The position numbers and the translations under genes were made by a program. This document shows, piece by piece, positions 41,504 to 50,519 of a stretch of 64,000 nt of DNA (positions are counted from its first letter, which is position 1; the number at the start of each line of letters is the position of its first letter). The stretch is from Nitrospirota bacterium (GTDB lineage: Bacteria > Nitrospirota > Nitrospiria > Nitrospirales > Nitrospiraceae). Location of the stretch: contig SCVN01000023.1 in the NCBI GenBank assembly GCA_004296885.1, positions 372,001-436,000 on the forward strand, written 5' to 3'. The notes beneath the pieces are model-generated. The model did not search any database. It was not told the origin of the DNA and worked only from the letters and a program-made list of their open reading frames with translations.

Positions 41504-41890
41504 CTACTTTTTCTGAGAGGCGAGGAAGGTCTCGTACTGTGCGGCGGTCATGAGCTTATCCACTTGCGCGGGATCGGACAGCTCGATCACCGTCATCCAC
41601 CCCTTGCCGTAGGGATCGGCGTTGACCGCTTCGGGATGGTCTTTGAGGTCGCCGTTGATCTTGGCGATGGTGCCGCTCACAGGGGTGTAGATGCTGGAGG
41701 TCGTCTTGGTGGATTCCACTTCGCCGATCTGCTGCCCCGCCGTGACCGCAGTCCCCGGCTTCGGCAGGTCGATGAAGACGATATCACCCAGCGCATCCTG
41801 GGCGAAATTGCTGATGCCCAGGGTGGCCTGCTTGCCTTGCACCCGGATCCATTCATGTTCCTCGTGGTACCGCAGATCGTTGGGTTCCAT
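41504..41890 (-). CDS. gcvH: Glycine cleavage system H protein
   Basis: A 128-residue lipoyl carrier. It shows the H-protein core YHEEHEWIRVQGKQATLGIS, IVFIDLPKPGTAVTAGQQIG and the lipoylation site VESTKTTSSIYTPVSG with its Lys. The Lys replaces the more usual EV/ESVKAAS context but is retained. The P and T proteins of the glycine cleavage system are not nearby, so this H protein may serve glycine cleavage encoded elsewhere or another lipoate relay. It probably forms an operon with lpdA. Confidence 0.94.
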   Translation of the reverse strand: MEPNDLRYHEEHEWIRVQGKQATLGISNFAQDALGDIVFIDLPKPGTAVTAGQQIGEVESTKTTSSIYTPVSGTIAKINGDLKDHPEAVNADPYGKGWMTVIELSDPAQVDKLMTAAQYETFLASQKK

Positions 41891-41980
41891 GCTCTCCTCT
41901 CGTGTCGTAGGGCGCGGCCGGCGGCGCGCAGTTCGTCTCGCAAAACGGTTTGGGGATCGTAGTGCAGGAGGTAGGGTTTG

Positions 41981-43429
41981 TCAAGGAACGGAGCCGGCCG
42001 GCATCACGTACCAGAGACCGATGCCCGGCGGAAGCCCGGCCTGTGCGATCGCCGCGGGCAGCCGCTCGTCCAACTTCATGGGATCGCCGCCCTGCAGCCG
42101 AGTCTCCATCCAGATCGGACGCCGTTCCCCGAGCAACGCAACCGCCTTCGTCACGACTCCGGCCTGGCCCTTCCCCTGCCCCATGGAGGGTGACGGCCTC
42201 GGCATGATCACATAAAAATCCCATGCGCTCTGATTGGCTTCCAGGACATCTTCCCGGTAACGGACCAGGGCGGCCACCGGCTCCGTGACCGTTTCCTCAT
42301 GCACTTCCAGTCCGACCTGCATCGTGGCGGACCGTTTGCGCACCGCTTGCGCCAGCCGGTCCAGCACTTTCACCGACTGACGGGACTCCCAGCCCAGCCA
42401 GCGCCAGACTTCAGGCGCATAACCCCGCTGATCGCCCCTCAAGGATTCGGGATCGAGCCTGACTCCAAAGTCCCGTTCGACCGCTTCCCGCGCAAACCGG
42501 CTGAGCCGCTCGCCTGGGTCGGCGCCGGGCGGCGCGCGAAACAGGACCCCGTCCGCGCCGGAACCGGCCAGATCCGTTACTAATCCGACGAGGTACTCCT
42601 GAAACGCCGGATGGAAGAGGTCCAAAAATAGGGATGGCCTGAATTGGCCGCCGGCGGCATCGTAAGCCTGGGCTTGCCACCCGAGCGCCGGGTCCACCCA
42701 GGCCATCCGCCAGGGATTGACCGTGACATAGACCGCCATCCCTTGCCGATGGGCCAAGGGGACCAGCTGCCCGATCGTATCCTGGACGGTAAAGGCCCAG
42801 TCCGTTCGGAAATACACTCCGGCCGGCGCTGTCGGAGCACCTCCGGACTTTTGACTCCGGGCCTCCTCTGTGCCCGCCTCCAACACCAACGTGGTGACCC
42901 CTGCCTTGGCCAATGAACGTAGCCATCCATCCAACAAGGACGGCTGCGGGAGGCGTTGCGTGGGCAGCCCGAGAGCCGTCTGCTTCCCGGCAAGACGCGG
43001 CGGGCCTTCGGCAGGCCGTTCCAACGAAGCGATACGGCTGCGCGCCGCAGCAACCAGTTCACTGTCCCCGCCGGCCTGCACGACGCTTCGATACTGAGCC
43101 AGGGCCGCGTCGAGATCGCCGGCCTGTTCGTAGGAACGGCCCAGCCACCAATGGGCTTCCCAGGCCAACGGCGAGCGTGGGTATGTCCGCAACCACCGCT
43201 CCAGGAGTTGCACCGCCGCCTGGCTCCGGCCTTGACGGTGGAGCTCCTGCGCATCCCGGAGGAGCCGACGCTGGATCTCAAGGCTCGGTTCGGAAGGAGC
43301 CGGCGCGCCTGGCGGGGCGGAGACCCGAGGGCCGGCGCAGCCGGCCCAGACCAGGACACAAGCCAGCCCCAGCAGGGCCAGCCACCCGGCAATAGGAGCC
43401 TTGTTCCAATGACAGGCAGGCCGCTTCAT
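41981..43429 (-). CDS. Lipoprotein with TPR and glycoside-hydrolase-like (PgaB/GHL) domain
   Basis: About 482 residues. The signal peptide ends in the lipobox VWAGC near residue 31. Residues about 52-125 hold TPR-like repeats (AQELHRQGRSQAAVQLLERWL, WWLGRSYEQAGDLDAALAQY). Residues about 170-480 resemble the TIM-barrel GHL/PgaB C-terminal hydrolase group: VTTLVLEA, GVYFRTDWA, VTVNPWRMAWVDPALGW, PAFQEYLVGLVTDLAGSGAD, FYVIMPRP. PgaB-type domains act on poly-N-acetylglucosamine. Hydrolase function is inferred; the catalytic acids are not firmly identified. An upstream in-frame ATG at 43480 is also possible. It may link to the glycan cluster. Confidence 0.65.
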   Translation of the reverse strand: MKRPACHWNKAPIAGWLALLGLACVLVWAGCAGPRVSAPPGAPAPSEPSLEIQRRLLRDAQELHRQGRSQAAVQLLERWLRTYPRSPLAWEAHWWLGRSYEQAGDLDAALAQYRSVVQAGGDSELVAAARSRIASLERPAEGPPRLAGKQTALGLPTQRLPQPSLLDGWLRSLAKAGVTTLVLEAGTEEARSQKSGGAPTAPAGVYFRTDWAFTVQDTIGQLVPLAHRQGMAVYVTVNPWRMAWVDPALGWQAQAYDAAGGQFRPSLFLDLFHPAFQEYLVGLVTDLAGSGADGVLFRAPPGADPGERLSRFAREAVERDFGVRLDPESLRGDQRGYAPEVWRWLGWESRQSVKVLDRLAQAVRKRSATMQVGLEVHEETVTEPVAALVRYREDVLEANQSAWDFYVIMPRPSPSMGQGKGQAGVVTKAVALLGERRPIWMETRLQGGDPMKLDERLPAAIAQAGLPPGIGLWYVMPAGSVP

Positions 43430-43513
43430 GCTTCCGCAGGAAGGAACGAGCGCAGGCCGGATGGAGGAAGCAAGAGGCATCTCTCGCTTCCCGTTGCGTC
43501 GACGTGGCGCGAT

Positions 43514-43936
43514 TTACCGGGCAACCAAGTCCATTTCAGGAAAGAAGTAGCCGATCTCGAATCGAGCGGTGTCCGCGGAATCGGACCCGTGGACCGCGTT
43601 GAATTCAATGTTGGTCCCATGCACGGCCCGGAGAGTCCCGGGATCGGCCTTGGCCGGGTCCGTCGCGCCCATCAGCTCGCGATGCCGCTTGATGGCGTTG
43701 TCTCCGGCCAGCACCACGACCACGACGGGACCGGAGGACATGAAGGCCGTCAGGCTGTTGAAAAACGGCCGCTGCTTGTGCACCGCGTAGAACCCTTCGG
43801 CAGCCGTCTTCGTGAGCTGCATCATCCGGATGGCCACCGGGTGCAGATTCGCCGCTTCATACCGCTTGATGATGTCCCCGATGACCTGCTTCTTGACCGC
43901 ATCGGGCTTGATGATCGCCAACGTCCGTTCGCTCAT
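43514..43936 (-). CDS. ndk: Nucleoside diphosphate kinase
   Basis: A 140-residue NDK that transfers the terminal phosphate among nucleoside di- and triphosphates. It starts [20 protein letters not shown]. The active-site segment NAVHGSDS carries the phosphohistidine and is followed by the terminal [27 protein letters not shown] is typical. The length matches the short bacterial form. It is downstream of mtnA in the same direction (gap 97 bp). Confidence 0.97.
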   Translation of the reverse strand: MSERTLAIIKPDAVKKQVIGDIIKRYEAANLHPVAIRMMQLTKTAAEGFYAVHKQRPFFNSLTAFMSSGPVVVVVLAGDNAIKRHRELMGATDPAKADPGTLRAVHGTNIEFNAVHGSDSADTARFEIGYFFPEMDLVAR

Positions 43937-44033
43937 CGTCCGTCACTTTCTCCATAATAAGGTGAAAAGATGCGCCGCGCTGCATCCGACCGCGCGGCAT
44001 TCTAGTCGAAGCGCAGGCCGGTTGCAACCTCCG

Positions 44034-45065
44034 CTACGTGCGGAACCGCTCGGCCAGCTCTCCCGGCTTGAACACGCCTCGTTCCGTAATGATCGCGGTG
44101 ATGTAGGCGGCCGGCGTCACGTCAAAAGCCGGATTCAGCACCGGAACGCCGACCGGCGCTACGACCGTCTTGCCGCAAATCGACGTGACCTCCCCCGGCT
44201 GTCGCTGCTCGATGGGAATCTGTTCGCCCGACGGCGTCTTCAGATCGATGGTCGAATAGGGAGCGGCGACATAAAAGGGAATGCCGTGCGCCTTGGCCAG
44301 CACCGCCACCGAGTAGGTCCCAATCTTATTGGCCACGTCTCCGTTGGCCGCGATCCGATCCGCCCCCACGACACAGAGGTGCACCAGTCCCTGCCGCATC
44401 AACGCCCCGGCCATGTTGTCCGTGATCAACGTGACCGGAATGCCGTCCTGCATCAACTCCCAGGCCGTCAATCTGGCTCCTTGCAGCACGGGTCTCGTCT
44501 CATCGGCCAGCACCTTGATCTTTTTGCCCTGCTCCCAGGCAGCCCGGACCACCCCCAAGGCCGTTCCATAGCCGGCCGTCGCCAAAGCCCCGGCATTGCA
44601 GTGGGTCAGAATCGTCTGCCCATCTTTGACGAGCGCCGCTCCATGACATCCCATGGTCTTGTTCATGGCGATGTCTTCATCCAGAATGCGCTGCGATTCG
44701 TCCACCAGCCGCCGCTTGATGGCCTCCACCGGCAACTGTCGGCTCTCGGCCAGGACCCGCTTCATCCGTTCGATGGCCCAGAACAAATTCACCGCCGTCG
44801 GGCGCGTCGCGGCCAGCACGTCACAAATCTCATGCACCTCTTTAGAGAACACATCGAAGTTACTAGACTTCAATGAGTTCGCTCCCAATGCCACACCCAT
44901 CGCCGCCGTTACGCCGATGGCCGGCGCCCCCCGCACCCGCAGCTCACGGATCGCCCGGGCCACCGTCTGGTAGTCGCGACAATCCAGAAAGACCACTTTC
45001 TCCGGGAGCTGAGACTGATCCAGGAGCCGGACCGCTCCCTCTTTCCACTCCACTGTCGGTACCAT
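44034..45065 (-). CDS. mtnA: S-methyl-5-thioribose-1-phosphate isomerase
   Basis: A 343-residue enzyme of the methionine salvage pathway, converting methylthioribose-1-phosphate to methylthioribulose-1-phosphate. Signature segments are [21 protein letters not shown] (as [18 protein letters not shown]), [29 protein letters not shown] and [19 protein letters not shown]. The 2Cys-like catalytic pair around HCNAG is present. It lies between the WecA-like gene and ndk, all on the minus strand; no other methionine salvage gene is visible here. Confidence 0.95.
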   Translation of the reverse strand: MVPTVEWKEGAVRLLDQSQLPEKVVFLDCRDYQTVARAIRELRVRGAPAIGVTAAMGVALGANSLKSSNFDVFSKEVHEICDVLAATRPTAVNLFWAIERMKRVLAESRQLPVEAIKRRLVDESQRILDEDIAMNKTMGCHGAALVKDGQTILTHCNAGALATAGYGTALGVVRAAWEQGKKIKVLADETRPVLQGARLTAWELMQDGIPVTLITDNMAGALMRQGLVHLCVVGADRIAANGDVANKIGTYSVAVLAKAHGIPFYVAAPYSTIDLKTPSGEQIPIEQRQPGEVTSICGKTVVAPVGVPVLNPAFDVTPAAYITAIITERGVFKPGELAERFRT

Positions 45066-45093
45066 ACGGCTATTCTCCTCGTCAGTTGTTCAA

Positions 45094-46248
45094 CTACGGT
45101 TCGTTCTCGTGCCGAGCGTAATGCTCCAGGATGGTAATCATGATCATGATCAAGGCGGCCTGGGCCAGCAGGAGGATCGCCTCCGTCGTGCCCACTTTGC
45201 GCAACACGATGGCGGCCAGTCCCAAGATTATTACTAACGCGAAGATCAGCTCGACGCTGGCCCGCCGGCTGCCCAGCATCCGTGCAAACCGATGGTGCAA
45301 GTGATCCGTGCCCACATAATCGATCCATTGCTTCACCGACGCAACCTTGCCGGTCCGGACCCGCTCCACGGTGATATGGATCATGTCATAGATCAGCACC
45401 CCGAAGATCAGCAAAGGATTGCTGAACGACACGATCGGATTGTTGTCGGCCCATTCGCCCTTGACGGCCAGACAGGCGAGGGTAAAGCCAAGGAAAGTCG
45501 ACCCGCCGTCGCCCAAAAAGATCAGGGCAGGCCCCCTATCGAGCCTGAAATTGAAAAAAAAGAACCCCAGGCAGGAACCGATGATCGCCACGGCCAGCCA
45601 GGCCAATCCCGGCTGGTTCGTCTCATAGGCCACGACCCCCATAAAGAAGGCCATCAGCATGGCCATGCCGGACGCCAGTCCATCCATGCCGTCGAAGAAG
45701 TTGAAGGCGTTCGTGATGCCGACGATCCATAAGAACGTGAGCAAGACGTTCATGGTCGTGCCGAAGAGGCCCGGAGAAAACAACGTGAGCATCTTGCCGG
45801 TCGCAATCACCATCCCGGCGCCCAGCAGCTGGACCCCCAATCGAAACCAGGCCGGAAGCCCTCTGGCATCATCGACAATTCCGACCACAAGGAGCAGTGA
45901 ACCGGCCAACAGAATGGCCACCATCCAGTCTTCCAGAATCGAATTGAGCAAGATCGCCACGACGAATCCGAGATAGACGGCCAGACCGCCGATGCGCGGG
46001 GTCGGCGTCGCGTGAATCTTCCGTTCCGAAGGCTGGTCCACTAACCCCCACTTGACGCCCAAGCGGATCAGGAGCGGCGTAAGCGTAAAGGCCATGACAA
46101 ACGACAAGAGCAAGATGTAGAGCCACCGGCGCCCCCCCACGATGTAGAATTCGCGTGTGGAGGGAATGAGGAGCAGCACCAGAGCGGCCAGCCCGATCCA
46201 CAGGGCCCAACCGGGCCACCTCGGCTCGTCGCGCTCGACCGTCGTCAT
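45094..46248 (-). CDS. WecA/MraY-family polyprenyl-phosphate sugar-1-phosphate transferase
   Basis: A 384-residue membrane enzyme with about eleven transmembrane segments. Family motifs: LVDQPSERKIHATPTPRIGG, DDARGLPAW, NAFNFFDGMDGLASGMA and FLGDGGSTFLGF; DHLHHRFARML is the WecA-type HxHHR element. It most likely transfers a HexNAc-1-phosphate to undecaprenyl phosphate to begin a surface glycan. MraY itself usually lies with murein genes, which are absent here. The start overlaps the DegT stop by 4 bp (ATGA), consistent with an operon with the cluster above. Confidence 0.9.
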   Translation of the reverse strand: MTTVERDEPRWPGWALWIGLAALVLLLIPSTREFYIVGGRRWLYILLLSFVMAFTLTPLLIRLGVKWGLVDQPSERKIHATPTPRIGGLAVYLGFVVAILLNSILEDWMVAILLAGSLLLVVGIVDDARGLPAWFRLGVQLLGAGMVIATGKMLTLFSPGLFGTTMNVLLTFLWIVGITNAFNFFDGMDGLASGMAMLMAFFMGVVAYETNQPGLAWLAVAIIGSCLGFFFFNFRLDRGPALIFLGDGGSTFLGFTLACLAVKGEWADNNPIVSFSNPLLIFGVLIYDMIHITVERVRTGKVASVKQWIDYVGTDHLHHRFARMLGSRRASVELIFALVIILGLAAIVLRKVGTTEAILLLAQAALIMIMITILEHYARHENEP

Positions 46249-47315
46249 CGGAACTCCTCACACAGGGCTTGGATCACCGAAGCCACTTCGGCATCCGTCA
46301 ACGAGGGATAGATGGGGAGCGATAAGGCCCGAGCATGGGCTTCGTCGCTGACGGAAAATCCTGACGCTCCCAGGTACTGATGGATCGGCCGAAACACAGG
46401 TCGCCGGCACTGGACGCCCCGTCCCTCCAGCCGCTGCATGATCCCGTCCAAGGGCCCAGCCGACTCTGGAATCCGCACCACATATCGATAGTAGACATGC
46501 GTGCGCCCGTCCGGGACGGCCGGCAACGTGAGCCCCAAGGTGCCGAGCGCCGCCCCGTACCTGGCGGCAATGACCGCCCGCCGCTGCGCGAGCTCGTGAA
46601 ACCGGTTGACCTGGACGAGACCAAGCGCAGCCTGAAGATCCGTCATCTTGCGGTTGAAGGAACGAGGGTCCAACCGGTCACCTTCATCGTATGTGCGCAG
46701 ACTCCGCCCTTTTTCCAGTAATCCGGCGTCGTTCGACAGCACCATACCGCCTTCGCCCGCACACAAGAGCTTGGTAGCGTAAAAGGAACAGATGGTCACG
46801 CGTCCCACGCTCCCGACCCGCCTGCCTCGCTCAAGAGCCCCCACCGTTTGCGCGCAATCTTCGATCAAGGGAATTCCGCAGGATTCCAGGGCGGTCAGGT
46901 CCGCCGGCAAGCCAAACAAATGCGGCACGATAACCGCCCGCGTGCGGGGCGAGAGGGCCTTCCGGACGGCAGCCGGATCGATGTTGCAGGATCGTCGCTC
47001 GATCTCCACGAGCTTTGGAATCGCCCCCACTCGGGTCACGGCCAACCAGGGCGCGACGCAGACGTAGGTCGGGAGAAGAACTTCGTCACCGGGACCGATG
47101 CCCAGAGCCAGCAGCGCGACTTCCAGTGCGACCGTGCCGGAACTGACGGCGACGCCGCCGCGGACCCCCAGCAACTCCGCTACGGCCCGCTCGAACGCAT
47201 CGGTTTGCGGCCCCTGAGCCACCTGCCCCGAGGCGAGCACCGAAGCCACGGCCTGGGCTTCAGCCTCGCCGAGGGTGGGACGCGAATGGGGGATCAGCGA
47301 AACACCGTGGGTCAT
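46245..47315 (-). CDS. DegT/DnrJ/EryC1/StrS sugar aminotransferase
   Basis: A 356-residue fold-type I PLP enzyme making amino sugars from keto-sugar nucleotides. Seen: IPHSRPTLGEAEAQAVASVL at the N-terminus, SSGTVALEVALLALGIGPGDEVL, PHLFGLPADLTALE, IEDCAQTVGA, and CSFYATKLLCAGEGG, whose Lys forms the internal aldimine. A C-terminal domain binds the substrate. Some DegT proteins lack the Lys, but this one keeps it, so transaminase activity is plausible. It overlaps the WecA-like gene and lies 4 bp from the PIG-L gene. Confidence 0.92.
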   Translation of the reverse strand: MTHGVSLIPHSRPTLGEAEAQAVASVLASGQVAQGPQTDAFERAVAELLGVRGGVAVSSGTVALEVALLALGIGPGDEVLLPTYVCVAPWLAVTRVGAIPKLVEIERRSCNIDPAAVRKALSPRTRAVIVPHLFGLPADLTALESCGIPLIEDCAQTVGALERGRRVGSVGRVTICSFYATKLLCAGEGGMVLSNDAGLLEKGRSLRTYDEGDRLDPRSFNRKMTDLQAALGLVQVNRFHELAQRRAVIAARYGAALGTLGLTLPAVPDGRTHVYYRYVVRIPESAGPLDGIMQRLEGRGVQCRRPVFRPIHQYLGASGFSVSDEAHARALSLPIYPSLTDAEVASVIQALCEEFR

Positions 47316-47319
47316 GGCA

Positions 47320-47955
47320 TTAGGGCAAGAACATGCGCAACGGCACGAACCCTTCCGCGTTCCTCACCCGTCCCTGGATGCCGCGAAAATGCGCGGCCGA
47401 CTTCGTCACTTCAACGATGCTCAGCCCTTCTACGTTAGTTTTATTGACCTGGGACGCATGGGCTTGCAGCGCCTTGATCTTTTCGTCCAGGACCGCCCCG
47501 ATGTCCACAAAGACCGTCGGGGAGAAATGCTGCGTCGTCGGCCCTTCGTAGAAAAGCACGTTTTTGGTATAGCGTGACGCCGAGACGGTGCTCATCGCCA
47601 GATGGCGGTGATCCTGGTGCGTATCATCGGGGAAATGCACGAAAATCACATGGGGAGCGACCTCCTGCACCACCCGTTCGATCTTCTGCACCAACCCTCG
47701 ATCGTTGGGAATGGCGGTATCAGGATAGCCGCCCCAATAGACCTTGTCGACTCCCAGAATCTTTGCCGCATCGCCTTGCTCGGCCGTGCGGACCCGCGCA
47801 TCGCCTCCCAACTCGCCTTCGGTCATGACCATCAAGAAGACCCCATGGCCTTGCTTCGAGTACCGCAGGAGAGCTCCCCCGCACCCGGCCTCGATATCGT
47901 CGGGATGCGCACCCAGTGCCAAAATACGAATCCGGTTCGAGTCCTCCGAAGCCAT
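47320..47955 (-). CDS. PIG-L family deacetylase (LmbE-like)
   Basis: A 211-residue zinc-dependent N-deacetylase. The metal motif AHPDDIEAGCGG sits near the start, and FPDDTHQDHRHLA carries the third zinc histidine. The family deacetylates GlcNAc-type substrates (GlcNAc-PI, mycothiol precursors, antibiotics, sugar nucleotides); here the neighbours suggest a nucleotide or lipid sugar. The ATG at 47955 is chosen because GGAGG lies 5 nt upstream, although an in-frame ATG at 47967 inside the first repeat unit is possible. The two-hairpin repeats lie directly upstream, in the likely 5' leader. Confidence 0.9.
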   Translation of the reverse strand: MASEDSNRIRILALGAHPDDIEAGCGGALLRYSKQGHGVFLMVMTEGELGGDARVRTAEQGDAAKILGVDKVYWGGYPDTAIPNDRGLVQKIERVVQEVAPHVIFVHFPDDTHQDHRHLAMSTVSASRYTKNVLFYEGPTTQHFSPTVFVDIGAVLDEKIKALQAHASQVNKTNVEGLSIVEVTKSAAHFRGIQGRVRNAEGFVPLRMFLP

Positions 47956-47965
47956 CGCCACCTCC

Positions 47966-48167
47966 ATACCAACCTTCGGTTGAACCCGGCACTTCGATCA
48001 AGTGTGCCGGGAGAAGTTTTTTACCTCCAGTGAAATATCAACCAACCTTCGGTTGAACCGCCATACCAAGCTTCGCTTGAACCGCTCGCTTCGATCAGAT
48101 GTGAGCGGATAGTTTTTGCTACCGGTATTCTTTCCGATCATTTGCGGGCGGAGAAGGTTTTTGCCTC
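47966..48167. repeat. Array of structured two-hairpin repeat units upstream of the PIG-L gene
   Basis: It fills most of the 273-bp gap 47956-48228. Unit 1 (47969-48027): CAACC-TTC-GGTTG, then CCCGGCAC (47985-47992), 11-nt loop TTCGATCAAGT, GTGCCGGG (48004-48011), then GAGAAG-T6-ACCTC. Unit 2 keeps only the first hairpin (48043-48055). Unit 3 (48066-48123): CAAGC-TTC-GCTTG, then CCGCTCGC (48082-48089), loop TTCGATCAGAT, GTGAGCGG (48101-48108). Unit 4 (48131-48167) keeps the loop, right arm GCGGGCGG and the tail. Stems differ but pairing is preserved. Another copy is at 28693-28751. The remainder (48168-48228) shows nothing recognisable. Confidence 0.75.
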
Positions 48168-48228
48168 GTACGATTCTCTCACACCTCGTATCTCATAAAG
48201 CGGACCTCGCTCTGCTGCGTCCGACACT

Positions 48229-48927
48229 TCACGCCTCACAGGATTGTTGCCGCGCGCGGCGCAGGAGCCGGAGCGCCTCGCCGCCGCAGGCAAAGAGCAG
48301 GTCAATGGCGGCCATGCCGGGCATGAATGGTTCATAACATTGAGCATAGACCGGATGGTGAAAGTCCTGCACCTCCAAGCGTATCCCCGAGGCTTCGAAC
48401 CTCGGCCTATCCATGTATCCGGCCGCGCCAGCCCCGGCCAGATAGCTGGTGCCGCCCACTGTCCGGCAGATATCGATCAGCCGATCCGTCGGCTCATCCC
48501 GGAGCGTCATCTCCGACGCCATGCGCAAAGGCGTCGTGATGCCGTAGGCGTCCAGCAGCCACGCGAGCACCGCCACATTGAGATCCGACAAGCGTTCCCA
48601 GGGCCGCCGGCAAATCGCGCGCAACCCCTCCAGGAACGGCTCACGGTACGGCGCACGAGCATAGTGCATCTCGATCGTCCGCACGTGCTTGGCGCCCCAT
48701 GCCTCGCTCGGATTGATGCGGACTTCATTGATCGGCTGCCCGAACCGATGGAGCACGGGCACGGTCACCCACTGGCAGCCCTGCGCCGTCCGGATGCGAT
48801 TGCGGTTTTGCCATTCGTTCTTCTTGAACTGAACGGTGTCCAGTATCACAAAGACATCGGCCCGATCAATCTTATCCAGATAGCCCAACCAGGGCAGATA
48901 TTGAGGTTGATGGATCGCGACCCGCAT
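48229..48927 (-). CDS. WbqC family protein
   Basis: A 232-residue member of the WbqC family found in O-antigen and polysaccharide loci. It starts RVAIHQPQYLPWLGYLDKID, the hallmark, followed by DVFVILDTVQFKKNEWQNRNRI. Function is not established; the family is suggested to act in glycan assembly. Its ATG shares a base with the stop of the PHP gene (TAATG), so it is coupled to it. The stop precedes the repeat array. Confidence 0.92.
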   Translation of the reverse strand: MRVAIHQPQYLPWLGYLDKIDRADVFVILDTVQFKKNEWQNRNRIRTAQGCQWVTVPVLHRFGQPINEVRINPSEAWGAKHVRTIEMHYARAPYREPFLEGLRAICRRPWERLSDLNVAVLAWLLDAYGITTPLRMASEMTLRDEPTDRLIDICRTVGGTSYLAGAGAAGYMDRPRFEASGIRLEVQDFHHPVYAQCYEPFMPGMAAIDLLFACGGEALRLLRRARQQSCEA

Positions 48928-50519
48928 TACAACCCTTGCGACCCCACGGCCTGAGCCGGAGCCGCATCCGGCTGTATCGGCCTGCCCATCTCATCATACT
49001 GAGCGGCGGGCACCGGCCCGACGAAAATCGGGTTGCTCAGGATCTCGCTGCCCTTGCCCTGGATCGAAACCCGATAGAAATTCCAGACTCCCGGGGGGGC
49101 TCCTGGATCGGGAATCGTTTGCTCGAACGGCGTGATACCCGTCAGGGTCACGGCTACCTGGCCCGAGCGGATCAGCGTCAGCGTAATGGGATGCGCGCCC
49201 TGATCCACAGCCGTGACTCTCAGCCGCACCACCACATCCCTGGCCCCGTTGGGGTCCAACGACTCGCCGCTCCCGGCTCCCCTGGCACCGCCCTCGCATT
49301 CGACGCGGAACTGATCGAGGCGCAGGCCGGCCCCCTTGAGGTATTGGCCTGCCGAATAGAGCCTCCCGCTGCGGAGCGCCTCCACCAGCCCGGCGGCGCT
49401 CCGCTGGCGGACCCAGAAAATTGTCAGAACCTGGTCGAGTTCCCTGGTGTCCCGATTGACGCCGTGGAAGGCAATCTCCCCGACCGTGAACGGCGGAGCC
49501 TGGCCCTTGCGCTGCGTCGCATACTGAGCCAGGATTTGGTCCCAATCATTGCCCGGATTGATCACCGTCCGATTGTCCTGATAGATCCCGCCAAACCCTG
49601 TGTAACCGCTGGTCATCACCAAGGCATCCGCGTATGGCTCCGTCTTGACCGTCACCTTCCCCAAGGGGCCGTAGTCGAACACATTGAAGTCTCGCGCTTC
49701 GGGCATGGACCAGATTGTCACCCCGCCACGCGCCGCCACGGCGTCAATAAACGTTTGATAGGGCTTGTAGCTCAGGTGATCGTCATAGATGCTGTAGACC
49801 GGCGAGCCGACCGGCCAGGCATTGAACAAGAGCAACGAGGCGGCGACAGCCAGCATGAAAGAGGCCAGGCGGTGCTTGCGACGCACCCGATAGGTGACCC
49901 GCCCATCACGCGAAATCCTGGGGCTCCGACGGAACCAGAGCCGGACCGCCGGCACGAACAGCAGCACCGGCAATAAGGCCACACCGCTGGCCCCATCATA
50001 GTGGTAGGAACCGGGGTTGCCGTTCGCCGGCAGGGCAGCATAGTCTTCCGCACGCGCCAAGCCGAACGCCAGGATGTTTTTCTGGGAATTGTGCATCGTC
50101 AGGTTCCCCTCGAACAGGGAACCGGTCCAATAGTAGTGGGGCACAGCCTCGACGCCGGGAATCAACAATACCTTGGGGTGGCGAGCCTGCGCCGCCGCCA
50201 CATCGTTCAGATACCGCTCCACCCCGTTATCGAGGACCGAGTGCAGCGAATAGGTGTACTTGAGCAATCCTCGCAGCGGATAGAGGCCGTACTCATAACG
50301 AAGAACGAAGTTGTCGGTCAGGACCACCGCATCCAGCCCCACGGCTTCCGCCTGCTCGGCCACTTGATCCAACGAGAGATCGCCGGTGCTGGCCCGGCTG
50401 TGCACGTGAAAGCTGGTCACCAACGGCGTCAATGTCGGCTGGTCCGCCCTGGCCTGGACGACAGCCGCGGCCATCCAGAGGCCAGCCAGCACGATCGGTA
50501 TCAGCCGCCGACGGTTCAT
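48927..50519 (-). CDS. PHP-domain protein with signal peptide and internal membrane segments
   Basis: A 530-residue protein. After a signal peptide (PIVLAGLWMAAAVVQARA) a PHP metallohydrolase domain begins with SFHVHSRAS (metal-binding HxH) and DAVVLTDNF. Two hydrophobic helices (about 180-195, GVALLPVLLFVPAVRLWF, and about 218-238, ASFMLAVAASLLLFNAWP) interrupt the domain, an uncommon arrangement. The later part carries IWSMPEARDF and VVRLRVTAVDQGAHPITLT, beta-rich. It may be a periplasmic phosphoesterase or sugar-processing enzyme. It is coupled by overlap to the GT4 gene (ATGA) and to the WbqC gene (TAATG). Confidence 0.75.
   Translation of the reverse strand: MNRRRLIPIVLAGLWMAAAVVQARADQPTLTPLVTSFHVHSRASTGDLSLDQVAEQAEAVGLDAVVLTDNFVLRYEYGLYPLRGLLKYTYSLHSVLDNGVERYLNDVAAAQARHPKVLLIPGVEAVPHYYWTGSLFEGNLTMHNSQKNILAFGLARAEDYAALPANGNPGSYHYDGASGVALLPVLLFVPAVRLWFRRSPRISRDGRVTYRVRRKHRLASFMLAVAASLLLFNAWPVGSPVYSIYDDHLSYKPYQTFIDAVAARGGVTIWSMPEARDFNVFDYGPLGKVTVKTEPYADALVMTSGYTGFGGIYQDNRTVINPGNDWDQILAQYATQRKGQAPPFTVGEIAFHGVNRDTRELDQVLTIFWVRQRSAAGLVEALRSGRLYSAGQYLKGAGLRLDQFRVECEGGARGAGSGESLDPNGARDVVVRLRVTAVDQGAHPITLTLIRSGQVAVTLTGITPFEQTIPDPGAPPGVWNFYRVSIQGKGSEILSNPIFVGPVPAAQYDEMGRPIQPDAAPAQAVGSQGL

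Noticed and set aside
46245-50519. CRISPR array suspected from the repeats near 48 kb
   Set aside because: The units differ in length and are imperfect hairpins, there are no regular unique spacers, and no cas genes are present.
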